This document shows, piece by piece, positions 7,995 through 15,910 of a stretch of DNA of 31,930 nt. The translations under genes were made by a program, and so were the position numbers. The notes under the pieces are model-generated. The model did not search any database. It was not told the DNA's origin and was given only the letters and a program-made list of their open reading frames with translations. Source of the DNA: Bacillota bacterium (GTDB lineage Bacteria > Bacillota > Clostridia > Acetivibrionales > DSM-1351); the NCBI GenBank assembly GCA_023433945.1, contig JAEYTP010000095.1:1-31930 (forward strand). Direction: 5' to 3'. Position 1 is the first letter of the stretch; every line of letters starts with the position of its first letter.

Positions 7995-9716
7995 TTAATA
8001 CTTTCCGAACTCTTTATCACTCAAAGAAATCTCATGCCTTGAAGCAACAGGCTTATCCTTTGCTTCTGCTGTATAGCTTATATTTTGACTCTTCCTTTTA
8101 GACATATTCTCCAGCATATTTAAGACTTCTGGACTAATATCATCATAATTGTGATTAGTTATCACATTTTTCTTTAATCTAAATTTACCAACCATCTGTT
8201 TTAAAAGGTCAGCTTGACTTGAAAGTTCTTCACTTGCTGCCGCACTTTCTTCAGAAGTTGCTGAATTGGTCTGTACTACATCAGAAACCTGCATAATTCC
8301 CTGATTGATCTGTCCTATACCCGTAGCCTGTTCATTATTAGCAGTTGCAATATCATTCACAAGGTTAGCTACCTTCTCAATACCATTTACAATATCACTC
8401 AGAGATTCAGCAGTGCCTTTTGCAATTTTTGCTCCACCTTCTGCCTTCTTAATGGAGCCTTCAATCATTTCAGTAGTTTCTTTTGCAGCACTTGCTGAAC
8501 GGGCTGCTAAAGTTCTTACTTCTTCTGCAACAACAGCAAAGCCTTTTCCATGCTGTCCAGCCCTTGCGGCTTCTACAGCTGCATTAAGTGCAAGAATGTT
8601 AGTTTGGAAAGCAATATCGTCAATGACTTTAATAATCTTTGAAATATTATTGGAAGAATCGTTAATCTCCTCCATGGCCTTCAGCATTTCCTTCATTTGG
8701 GCATCACCGTGTACAGCATTTGATTTTACAGCTATCGCCAACTCATTTGCCTTATTGGCATTGCCAGCATTTAATCTTGTTTGTGCTGATATTTCTTCTA
8801 ATGAAGCGGTCAGTTCCTCAATTGAGCTCGCCTGTTCGGTGGCTCCCTGTGAAAGTGCTATACTAGAATCAGATACTTGTCTTGCTCCAGCTGATACCTG
8901 TTCCGACGCAGAATTAATATTTGACATAACATCATTAATGTTCTCTGCCATTTTATTGAATGCTTTCCCCAAAACTCCAACCTCATCTTTTGAGTCGATG
9001 TTTATTGTAACATCCAGATTACCATCTGCAATCTTATCAGCAACTATAACTAGTTGGTTAAGCTGCCTGCTAATCATATTAGCTACTAGTAATCCAAGAA
9101 CTATTGCTAATATTATACCAATAACAATAACCGAAACCATAATTATCGTTTGCTGGCTAAAGTTGTCAGCATTTTCCTGAACTGCATTTGAAGCAAGCAT
9201 TTCATTATAATCAATAAGCTTCTCCAATTCCTCATCTAATTTTAGTCTAGCTTCTGTCACCTTATCAAGCGTAGCTAAGGATTCATCATATCGCTTATTC
9301 TTTATTAAATCTAAATTATCATTGAGGATAGTTCGATATGTAGTGAGGCTATCAATTACAGCTGTATATAGAGTTCTATTTTCCTTATCATCTTGAATAG
9401 TTTTTTCATAATTAGCCAATAATTCATCGTTATGCTCAGCCGTTTGATTTATGGTATCTAATCTTGTTTGAAACATAGTCGGATCCTGTTCATAAACTGC
9501 TAAAATTTGATTAGCACGCACCTCCTCCAATGCAATCTCAACATCTTTTAGATCTTGCGCTGGCAAGAAGTTATTATTATAAATACTCTCACTTCTATGA
9601 TTTATACTGTTCATGCTAGTAACACCAAAAACACCCACTATACCCGTTAATATTGCGAGAACTATAAAGCAGCATAGAAGCTTTGCTCTAATTTTCATAT
9701 TGAAAAACCACTTCAT
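7995..9716 (-). CDS. methyl-accepting chemotaxis protein with 4-helix-bundle sensor
   Basis: Transmembrane receptor of 573 aa that controls CheA through CheW. Membrane segment 1 is about 13-34 and segment 2 about 189-214. The extracellular part between (about 35-188) is helical and of the 4HB_MCP type, lacking a dCache fold. A HAMP linker (215-265) and a long signalling coiled coil follow; the tip sequence FQTNILALNAAVEAARAG and GFAVVAEEVR lies at about 372-405. The C terminus carries no NWETF-like CheR-tethering pentapeptide. The ATG at 9716 is preceded by AGGGAGG at 9-base spacing; a longer reading would overlap cheW. Being the only receptor in the operon, it is probably the dedicated input. 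Confidence 0.95.
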   Translation of the reverse strand: MKWFFNMKIRAKLLCCFIVLAILTGIVGVFGVTSMNSINHRSESIYNNNFLPAQDLKDVEIALEEVRANQILAVYEQDPTMFQTRLDTINQTAEHNDELLANYEKTIQDDKENRTLYTAVIDSLTTYRTILNDNLDLIKNKRYDESLATLDKVTEARLKLDEELEKLIDYNEMLASNAVQENADNFSQQTIIMVSVIVIGIILAIVLGLLVANMISRQLNQLVIVADKIADGNLDVTINIDSKDEVGVLGKAFNKMAENINDVMSNINSASEQVSAGARQVSDSSIALSQGATEQASSIEELTASLEEISAQTRLNAGNANKANELAIAVKSNAVHGDAQMKEMLKAMEEINDSSNNISKIIKVIDDIAFQTNILALNAAVEAARAGQHGKGFAVVAEEVRTLAARSASAAKETTEMIEGSIKKAEGGAKIAKGTAESLSDIVNGIEKVANLVNDIATANNEQATGIGQINQGIMQVSDVVQTNSATSEESAAASEELSSQADLLKQMVGKFRLKKNVITNHNYDDISPEVLNMLENMSKRKSQNISYTAEAKDKPVASRHEISLSDKEFGKY

Positions 9717-9747
9717 CTTGTTGTACCTCCCTGTTAAATAAATATTT

Positions 9748-10242
9748 TTATAATGCTCCACTCAAATCTTCTAGTTCCACGTCTGTAAGAAGCTTTTCAC
9801 AATCAAGTAATAGCTTTACATCGTTTCCAACCTTACCAATGTTTTTTATGTATCTGTTGTTATAGTTTTTGTTCATCTGCGGTGGTTCAACAATATCCTG
9901 TTCTGGAATTGTAAGCACCTCTGAAACACTGTCAACAACAAGTCCTATTGATATATCCCTAATGTCAACAACTATCACACAAGTTCTATCATTATATTCT
10001 TTTGCATCCTTTTTGAAACGAAGCCTAATATCCATAACAGGGATTATCTTACCCCTCAGATTAATAATCCCCTTTACATACTTAGGCAGTTCAGGTATCT
10101 CTGTGATGTCTTGGATTCCTATGATCTCAGTTACATACTTAATGTCAATCCCGTAGCTTTCCTTGTCTAATGAGAAGGTTAAAAACCTACCCTTTTGGGT
10201 ATCTTCTTCTAACTCAATAGTTTTTTCAATAATGTCTGCCAT
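9748..10242 (-). CDS. cheW: CheW, chemotaxis coupling protein
   Basis: Adaptor of 164 aa linking the receptor tip to CheA. The whole protein is one CheW-like SH3-type domain: FLTFSLDKESYGIDIKYVTEII at the N side, then PKYVKGIINLRGKIIPVMDIR, the conserved coupling segment, and a final VKLLLDCEKLL. It lies between cheA (51 bp upstream) and the receptor gene (31 bp downstream). A short acidic C-terminal tail (VELEDLSGAL) is not unusual. Confidence 0.95.
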   Translation of the reverse strand: MADIIEKTIELEEDTQKGRFLTFSLDKESYGIDIKYVTEIIGIQDITEIPELPKYVKGIINLRGKIIPVMDIRLRFKKDAKEYNDRTCVIVVDIRDISIGLVVDSVSEVLTIPEQDIVEPPQMNKNYNNRYIKNIGKVGNDVKLLLDCEKLLTDVELEDLSGAL

Positions 10243-10293
10243 AATTCATCCCCCTTTCTTGTTTATATGTTATTTAAATTTGATAAGTCAATC

Positions 10294-12393
10294 CTACTGA
10301 TTAATCAATCCCGCAACATCTATAATCAAGCTAATGCTTCCATCCCCCAACAGGGTACATCCAGCAAGTCCCTTAACTTTTTTAAACATTTGAATATAGA
10401 GTGGTAAAGCCTTTACAACTACCTGCTGTTGTCCTAATAATTCGTCTGCAAATATGCAAATGTTATTATTATTTTGCTCGACCATTATGATAATACCATC
10501 AACAAAATTAGTTACCTTGGTTTTTATTTTATATTGCTCATGTAACCTTAATATAGGATAACAGCTACCTCTTACCATAATCATTTCATTACCATCTGGA
10601 TCAGTAATAATATCCTCATCCCTAGGTCTGAAGGATTCTTTTATAGCTATGGTTGGTATAGTATAGCAGGTGTTTCCAACCTTGATATTCATTCCATCGA
10701 TAATTGCCAAAGTCAAAGGAATTTTTAGTGTAATTGTTGTGCCTTTGTCAGCAATACTATCTACAGCTATTGATCCTCCAACCATTTCAATGTTCTTAGT
10801 CACTACATCCATTCCAACCCCTCGGCCAGAGAATTCAGAGATGCTATCCTTAGTAGAAAATCCAGGTAGTAATATAAGATTGTAGATTTCTCTATCTGTC
10901 ATTTCATCTTCATTCTTATATAACAAACCTTTCTCTTTTGCCTTACGAAGTATTTGAGATTTATCCAATCCTCTACCGTTGTCTTTTACTATAACTAGTA
11001 CATCACTACCGGCATTCTTGGCCTCTAAAGTTAAGGTAGCAACGCATGATTTACCCTTTTGTACTCTATCCTCAGAGCACTCAATTCCGTGGTCAAGAGC
11101 ATTACGTACTAGATGCATTAAAGGATCAGAGATATGCTCAATAATATTTTTATCAACTTCTGTCTCTTCACCAATGATTTCTAGTTCCACTTCCTTTCCT
11201 AGCTTCTTGCACATGTCTCGAACAACTCGATGCATTTTGAGAAAGGTAGCAGATAGAGAGACCATACGGATTGACATAACCATGTCCTGAATCTCACTAG
11301 TAATCTTATTCAACTGCCTCGCAGCTTTTTGAAAGTTATCAAGCTCTAGTTCTTGCAAATCAGGGTTCTGTATAACCATTGCTTCAGCGATAACCATCTC
11401 TCCAACTAGGTCCATCAATTTGTCCAATTTCGATACGCTTACGCTAATGATACTGTGTGTGGATGCAGTCGCACAATTATTTTTATCAGCAGACTCGTCA
11501 TCCATTTGACGTACATTAAGTTGGGGTACCTTGATGCTGTTTTCTTTTGTTGTTATCTTATTTTCGTTTGTTGTTATCTGATTTACCTTTTTAAACTGTT
11601 CAAAATCGTCCTCATTTTCTAATTGAATTAATTCTAAACTCTTTAGAAAAATGGTTTGCATTAAAAACTCATGCATTTTTTCAAAGGAATAATCAGATTT
11701 AATATAAATATGAAATCCTTCCTTACGTATCACTTGAACGCTTTCATCATTATCAATAATATCTTCTGGAACGAAAAAAAACTCCTTTGTGATCTCTTTA
11801 AGGTTACGTATAATTGTATAAGCACGAATATTTTCCATTTCACAGCCTTCATCGAAATATATAACAGCTTTATATCTGTGATTGTATATGGCATTACCCG
11901 ACTTATCCTGCATTATGTAATATTTCTGGTTATTCTGTTGTACTGTATCTTTGTCCTGAAATGTATGGCTATTATTATCCTTCTTTAGAGTACATAAAAA
12001 ATTCTTTAATGAAGTGGTTATCATTGATGAATTCTCATCCGTAGGGTCACCGTTTTTTATCTTCTCAATTTCTACTTTTATAAAATCAATTCCCTCAAGG
12101 ACAAGATCAGAGAGTTGAGTACAATCAATATTTTGTGGTTTGTCCTCGCGAAGGTAGTAGAATATATCTTCCATGGAATGAGAGATGGTAGATATATTAT
12201 TAAACATCATCATTGCAGAGGACCCTTTAACGGTATGCATAATTCGGAAAATATCATTGATAGCAGTTGGTGTAAAGCAACTACCTTTTTCACTTGACAA
12301 AATGATTTGTTCTAATTGCTCAATCAACTGTCCGGTTTCAAAAAGAAACATATCTAGCATGGGTTCATTTGTATATTGTTCTGACATTTTCAT
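10294..12393 (-). CDS. cheA: CheA, chemotaxis histidine kinase
   Basis: A 699-aa kinase that phosphorylates CheY and CheB. In order: HPt domain P1 (about 5-120) with phosphorylation site H53 in MHTVKGSSAMM; a CheY/CheB-binding P2-like domain (about 170-255); a linker; dimerisation P3 (about 315-385, SVSKLDKLMDLVGEMVIAEA); HATPase P4 (about 385-570) with HLVRNALDHGIE, VKDNGRGLD and GRGVGMDVV; and the CheW-like P5 (about 575-699). The ATG at 12393 is preceded by GAGGAAG; one at 12387 is an alternative, and a longer ORF start lacks support. The linker contains a 21-bp in-frame tandem duplication (peptides ITTNEN / ITTKEN). Confidence 0.96.
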   Translation of the reverse strand: MKMSEQYTNEPMLDMFLFETGQLIEQLEQIILSSEKGSCFTPTAINDIFRIMHTVKGSSAMMMFNNISTISHSMEDIFYYLREDKPQNIDCTQLSDLVLEGIDFIKVEIEKIKNGDPTDENSSMITTSLKNFLCTLKKDNNSHTFQDKDTVQQNNQKYYIMQDKSGNAIYNHRYKAVIYFDEGCEMENIRAYTIIRNLKEITKEFFFVPEDIIDNDESVQVIRKEGFHIYIKSDYSFEKMHEFLMQTIFLKSLELIQLENEDDFEQFKKVNQITTNENKITTKENSIKVPQLNVRQMDDESADKNNCATASTHSIISVSVSKLDKLMDLVGEMVIAEAMVIQNPDLQELELDNFQKAARQLNKITSEIQDMVMSIRMVSLSATFLKMHRVVRDMCKKLGKEVELEIIGEETEVDKNIIEHISDPLMHLVRNALDHGIECSEDRVQKGKSCVATLTLEAKNAGSDVLVIVKDNGRGLDKSQILRKAKEKGLLYKNEDEMTDREIYNLILLPGFSTKDSISEFSGRGVGMDVVTKNIEMVGGSIAVDSIADKGTTITLKIPLTLAIIDGMNIKVGNTCYTIPTIAIKESFRPRDEDIITDPDGNEMIMVRGSCYPILRLHEQYKIKTKVTNFVDGIIIMVEQNNNNICIFADELLGQQQVVVKALPLYIQMFKKVKGLAGCTLLGDGSISLIIDVAGLINQ
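11540..11581. repeat. 21-bp tandem duplication inside cheA
   Basis: Two copies of a 21-bp unit (11540-11560 and 11561-11581) differing at two bases. It is in frame and adds seven residues to the flexible linker between the P2 and P3 domains, so it should be tolerated. Confidence 0.85.
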
Positions 12394-12452
12394 CACTTCC
12401 TCATATTTGTATGAACATAGCATTTCTTTGTTTCTACCTGAACTAAAGCTGT

Positions 12453-12478
12453 TGTTGTATAAGTTTGTTGTATAAGTT
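12453..12478. repeat. 13-bp tandem repeat between cheY and cheA
   Basis: TGTTGTATAAGTT occurs twice without a gap (12453-12465, 12466-12478) in the 153-bp spacer between cheY and cheA. The rest of this spacer shows no clear promoter or terminator. The long gap is unusual in an otherwise tight operon. Confidence 0.85.
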
Positions 12479-12546
12479 GAATTGTTACAAGAGGTTCGAT
12501 ACTTGTTAAAATAGTATCTGGACTAAGACGTGTATAAATGAGAAGT

Positions 12547-12909
12547 TTATAGCTCTAGTATTTTATTGAGTGTTTTAACTATATGTTCTTCTTTAAAAGG
12601 CTTAACTATAAAGGATTTTGCACCATTCATGATAGCCTCCCTTACCATTGCTTCTTGCCCCATTGCGGATACCATAACAACCTTTGCAGTAGCATCGTAA
12701 TCAATAATTGCTTTCAAAGCCTCAAGTCCTGTCATTTCTGGCATTGTAATGTCCATAGTGACAATATCTGGCCTTTGCTCTTTATACTTCTTTAATGCTT
12801 CACTTCCATTTCGGGCTTCTACTATATCTTGGTACCCGTTTTTTACAAGGAAATTTTTAATAGCTAACCTCATAAAGTCTGCATCATCAACTATAAGTAC
12901 CTTAGTCAT
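12547..12909 (-). CDS. cheY: CheY, chemotaxis response regulator
   Basis: A single receiver domain of 120 aa that would carry the signal from CheA to its target. The acidic pocket is VDDADFM, the phosphoacceptor is D53 in DIVTMDITMPEM, the switch residues are VMVSAMGQ, and the lysine is in FIVKPFKEE. It is close in sequence style to Bacillus/Thermotoga CheY. It is the first gene of the che operon; GAGGAGG lies 5 bp before the ATG. No flagellar motor genes are in the window, so its output could be the flagellar switch elsewhere or another system. Confidence 0.93.
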   Translation of the reverse strand: MTKVLIVDDADFMRLAIKNFLVKNGYQDIVEARNGSEALKKYKEQRPDIVTMDITMPEMTGLEALKAIIDYDATAKVVMVSAMGQEAMVREAIMNGAKSFIVKPFKEEHIVKTLNKILEL

Positions 12910-12960
12910 ATTTACCTCCTCATCTTTCTTTAGGAAAATTGATAAAATATAGACAAATTA

Positions 12961-12977
12961 AGGGAGCTATTCTCCCT
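12961..12977 (-). terminator. hairpin between the tetR gene and cheY
   Basis: AGGGAG and CTCCCT arms around a five-base loop, 47 bp past the tetR stop and about 50 bp before cheY. The following tract on the minus strand (TTAATTTGT) is only moderately T-rich. It may end tetR transcription or be part of the cheY leader. Confidence 0.4.
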
Positions 12978-13023
12978 CAGATAATTTGTAAATATAGAAC
13001 ATGGGTCTTGAATGAGAACTAAA

Positions 13024-13605
13024 TCAAAAGGCACCCAATAACATATCAAGTGTTGAGAGCGTTCTTTGTTTTAAAGAGAATTTTCTATCCTCAAGTCTCC
13101 ATTTAAGACATATCTCACGGCAAAATCCAGATATAATTACTGATAAATTCTCACTGTCTATTTCGGGACATATTTCACCGCTTAACTGAGCCTCCATTAT
13201 TAATTGCTTAAAAATTGCGATACGCCTTTTATATATTTCATTCACCTTATCTGACAAATCCGTCTCATATCGTAATACATCCATTAACTGCATAATGGAT
13301 GTAATAGCCGGGTAGTTTTCATAATACTCTACAGTTGCCCCTATAAAATAATAAATTGCTTCCTTTGGTGTATGCTTTTTAAGTCTCGTTGAACAAAAAA
13401 TATCACCATCGAATTGTGAAAAATAGTCTAATACTGCTAACAGCAATTCATTTTTACTTTTATAGTGCCTAAAAAGAGTAGCCTCTGAAACTCCCTGCCT
13501 TTTAGCAATCTCTCGCGTAGATAAACCTTGAATACCAATTTCATCAATTATTTCAATCGCTGTTATCAAAAGTCTATCTCTTCTATGTAACAAATAGTCT
13601 CGCAT
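13024..13605 (-). CDS. TetR/AcrR-family transcriptional regulator
   Basis: A 193-aa one-component repressor. The N-terminal helix-turn-helix domain covers about residues 8-55 (IEIIDEIGIQGLSTREIAKRQGVSEATLFRHYKSK is the region; the recognition helix is SEATLFRHY). The rest is the helical ligand-binding domain, which gives no clue to the ligand. The start is fixed by TAGGAGA 5 bp before the ATG. It has its own near-consensus promoter overlapping a possible operator. It lies between the che operon and the sugar operon but belongs to neither on spacing and hairpins; it could regulate either. Confidence 0.9.
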   Translation of the reverse strand: MRDYLLHRRDRLLITAIEIIDEIGIQGLSTREIAKRQGVSEATLFRHYKSKNELLLAVLDYFSQFDGDIFCSTRLKKHTPKEAIYYFIGATVEYYENYPAITSIMQLMDVLRYETDLSDKVNEIYKRRIAIFKQLIMEAQLSGEICPEIDSENLSVIISGFCREICLKWRLEDRKFSLKQRTLSTLDMLLGAF

Positions 13606-13619
13606 AATTTTCTCCTACC

Positions 13620-13634
13620 GTAGTGACCACTTAC
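13620..13634. promoter_or_regulatory. candidate operator of the TetR-family gene
   Basis: TAGTGACCACTTA contains AGTG and CACT half-sites, a common TetR-family operator style. It lies just downstream of the -10 element of the tetR promoter, about 15-30 bp before the start codon, which suits autorepression. Confidence 0.4.
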
Positions 13635-13638
13635 ATAC

Positions 13639-13667
13639 ATTGTAGATGTTAATTTTTTCTTTGTCAA
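13639..13667 (-). promoter_or_regulatory. sigma-A promoter of the TetR-family gene
   Basis: On the minus strand TTGACA (13667-13662), a 17-bp spacer and TACAAT (13644-13639) match the vegetative consensus. The predicted transcription start is near 13632, giving a short leader. Confidence 0.75.
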
Positions 13668-13769
13668 CCTGTATTTTTTGAAAAATGTAAAATTTTAGTT
13701 GTATTTGACATCTATAATACATAATTGTTATTTTATGGCATATATGCAATTCAAAGTTTAGTATAATAA

Positions 13770-13793
13770 AACTCACCATTTACATGATGAGTT
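13770..13793 (-). terminator. terminator of the sugar operon
   Basis: Arms AACTCATCA and TGGTGAGTT (minus strand, one G-U pair) around a six-base loop, followed by TTTATTAT. It lies 15 bp past the aldolase stop, the last gene of the eight-gene operon. The flanking A-tract also makes it T-tailed on the plus strand. Confidence 0.65.
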
Positions 13794-13808
13794 TTTTATG
13801 TATTAGTT

Positions 13809-14957
13809 TTATTTTTTATACCTTTCTGACATTTGTTCAAGGGTGACACACTCAACCTTGTTAGCATATCCCACCGAACCAAAATTAACAATTAGAGTTC
13901 CTACAGCTTCTTTTACGCCATTTTCAATACATTCAACAATCTTTGCAACATACTCATCTGGAATATGTCCAGTTGTTACTGTTTCCATAATTGGGGTTAA
14001 GAATACTCTTGGGTCAAATTGGTTGTTCTTTTCTAAGAGAAGTTGATATATTGGTCCTATTGAGCTATTCTTTTTAAGTTCAGGTTTATTTCTATACAGC
14101 TCCCATAGATTTCTGGTAACAGCAAGACGAATATCTGTATCTACGTTTATTTTACCAATTCCGCAAGGTATTGCAGATTTTAGTTCACCAATAGGTATAC
14201 CATATGCGTTTTGAATATTACCGCCAAGCTCATTTATTTCATCTACTATGTATTGAGGTACAGTAGAGGATCCATGTGATACCAATACACCAAATATTCC
14301 TTCATGTTTCAAGTTTTCAGTACATGCAATCGCAATTTCCTTTCTTAGCTTTACATTTTTACCCTTGCTTGCACCATGCATAGTCCCATAAGAAATTGCT
14401 AGGCAGTCTACCCCAGTACTTCTAAAGAATTCAACAACCTTCATTGGGTTTGTATAGGTTGAAGATTCAGCAAAAACTTCATCCTCAACACCCGCTAGCA
14501 CTCCCAATTCCCCCTCAACAGAAACTCCTCTTTCATGAGCATATTTTACAACTTCACGAGTTAGCTCTACATTGTCTTCAAATTTAAGATGTGAGCCATC
14601 AATCATAACTGATGTATAACCATTATCGATTGCAGCCTTAACAGAATTAAAATCCTTACCATGGTCAAGGTGAAGAACAACTGGAATATCGGACTCTGCA
14701 GCAAAGGCTTTAACAGCATCTGCAATTCGTTTAGCGCCTCTGATTTTGTCATCAAGAGTTGACTTCGTAAAGTCAGTACAGCCTCCCATGAAGCCATTTG
14801 CAAGGTCTGCGCCCTGCAATATTGCTGCTGATCTGTATGTCTTATGAATATCTATTACTGCCTTAGCCTGGGCTACTGCATTTACGTTAAATGCACCTTG
14901 TGCAAATTTATATTTATCTACTGTTTCAAGTAACGGTCTTAATGGAATAAGCGGCAT
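13809..14957 (-). CDS. fba: class II fructose/tagatose-bisphosphate aldolase
   Basis: Zinc-dependent aldolase that cleaves a ketose bisphosphate to dihydroxyacetone phosphate and an aldehyde. The class II residues are present: D98 and H99 in LHLDHGKDF, E150 in SVEGELG, H194 in GTMHGA, H228 in VSHGSS, and the NVDTD phosphate/substrate motif at 271-275. At 382 aa it is longer than the roughly 285-aa GatY/KbaY and YihT-like enzymes and nearer the longer FbaA-type, with an extended C terminus (about 300-382). It is the last gene of the operon, with GGAGG before the ATG. The true substrate may be fructose-, tagatose- or another ketose-1,6-bisphosphate; the context suggests a dedicated catabolic role. 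Confidence 0.88.
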   Translation of the reverse strand: MPLIPLRPLLETVDKYKFAQGAFNVNAVAQAKAVIDIHKTYRSAAILQGADLANGFMGGCTDFTKSTLDDKIRGAKRIADAVKAFAAESDIPVVLHLDHGKDFNSVKAAIDNGYTSVMIDGSHLKFEDNVELTREVVKYAHERGVSVEGELGVLAGVEDEVFAESSTYTNPMKVVEFFRSTGVDCLAISYGTMHGASKGKNVKLRKEIAIACTENLKHEGIFGVLVSHGSSTVPQYIVDEINELGGNIQNAYGIPIGELKSAIPCGIGKINVDTDIRLAVTRNLWELYRNKPELKKNSSIGPIYQLLLEKNNQFDPRVFLTPIMETVTTGHIPDEYVAKIVECIENGVKEAVGTLIVNFGSVGYANKVECVTLEQMSERYKK

Positions 14958-14975
14958 TTATTTTTTCCTCCAGTT

Positions 14976-15051
14976 CTAGTATAGCTGCAGTGCAGCGGTT
15001 GAGTTTACTGTTTTTTTAGAATGGCTGTTGCGCAGCGGTTGAATTTACTGT
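14976..15051. repeat. 40-bp tandem duplication of the 3' end of the NagB-like gene
   Basis: On the minus strand, 36 bases at 15051-15016 encode the gene's last 11 residues plus stop (TVNSTAAQQPF, TAA). After AAAA the same segment recurs at 15011-14976 and, in its own frame, reads TVNSTAALQLY plus TAG. The period of 40 bp puts the second copy in another frame, so it is not translated from the gene. It lies in the 58-bp spacer before the aldolase gene. Confidence 0.9.
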
Positions 15052-15831
15052 TATTTTTGCATCAGGATGATTTTGGACTAAAGTAACAGGAAAATGAGCT
15101 GATACCTCACCATATGCTGCCTGCCTTACTACAGCCCTGTGCCAATCTCTAAAGCAATATAATCTTATCTTTTTGGCAGATAAAATTTCTTTTATACCGA
15201 TGGTTACGCAATATTTCGGCATAGCATCAATAGCTCCGCATAAATCACCTACTGAATTTATTGTTCTTGTCTCCTTAGCTATTTCTAGTACTCTTGTGCG
15301 ACGAGTTGCATATTCTTCGGTGCTTACATCTTCTGGTTCATTGAAGGCAACATGCCCATTAATGCCAATTCCCCCAAAACATATATCTACACCTCCAAGC
15401 TTTTCAATAAGCTCTGGAATATAGTTCAAGTTATTGGGATCTGGAAAAATCCTTTGTTCTTTTGGCATAACCAGCTCATCTTTTATTTTGCTGTAAACTT
15501 CACGGTTCATAAAACCTCGGAAGCTTAGCTTGTCTTCAGTGTCTATCCACTGCTTTTCATCAGTCAAATATTCATCCATATTTATAAACCAAACATTTTT
15601 TAGGCTTATATTATCTCGGTTTACCAGACGTACAAAAATAGGATACTGCCCCACAGGACCTACTGGACAAATAAAAACTGTCTTTTTGCCAGCATTATTA
15701 TTTTCTGTAATGGCACTAATCATTTCCATTGCCATCTCATAAAACACTTCACCAGAATCACCAAGCTTCAGTATAGGTATTTTTGCACCAACGCCTAGTT
15801 CTTGAGCGTTCTTTCTAAAATAATCATACAT
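15016..15831 (-). CDS. nagB: NagB-like glucosamine-6-phosphate deaminase/isomerase family protein
   Basis: The family converts an amino-sugar 6-phosphate to a ketose 6-phosphate plus ammonia. Of 271 aa, the family motifs are D86 in INMDEYL and H160/E165 in GINGHVAFNEP. The first 60 and last 60 residues differ clearly from typical NagB: the C-terminal region reads LYCFRDWHRAVVRQAAYGE where NagB has an allosteric-type segment, so a variant substrate is possible. The ATG at 15831 is preceded by GGAGG; a TTG five codons earlier falls inside that site. The end of the gene is tandemly duplicated. It lies between nagA and the aldolase gene. Confidence 0.82.
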   Translation of the reverse strand: MYDYFRKNAQELGVGAKIPILKLGDSGEVFYEMAMEMISAITENNNAGKKTVFICPVGPVGQYPIFVRLVNRDNISLKNVWFINMDEYLTDEKQWIDTEDKLSFRGFMNREVYSKIKDELVMPKEQRIFPDPNNLNYIPELIEKLGGVDICFGGIGINGHVAFNEPEDVSTEEYATRRTRVLEIAKETRTINSVGDLCGAIDAMPKYCVTIGIKEILSAKKIRLYCFRDWHRAVVRQAAYGEVSAHFPVTLVQNHPDAKITVNSTAAQQPF

Positions 15832-15873
15832 TCTAACTTCCTCCAATCACATAAAGCTAGTATTCAAATTCAA

Positions 15874-15892
15874 AACTTATATGTTATAAGTT
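15874..15892. repeat. perfect inverted repeat between nagA and the NagB-like gene
   Basis: AACTTATA-TGT-TATAAGTT, eight-base arms and a three-base loop, 19 bp past the nagA stop. There is no T-run, so it is not a standard terminator; it may be an RNA-processing or stability hairpin within the operon transcript. Confidence 0.5.
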
Positions 15893-15910
15893 CATATGTT
15901 GCAAACTGTA

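Noticed and set aside
8305..9180. A 291-codon open frame on the plus strand opposite the chemoreceptor gene
   Set aside because: It is the antisense of a clearly coding methyl-accepting protein, has no ribosome binding site, and its composition (S, A, I rich) is what the repetitive helical receptor gives in reverse.
13705..13733. TTGACA on the plus strand as a promoter
   Set aside because: The -10 at proper spacing is poor (TTATTT) and no plus-strand gene follows; the minus-strand promoter at 13639-13667 is the convincing one.
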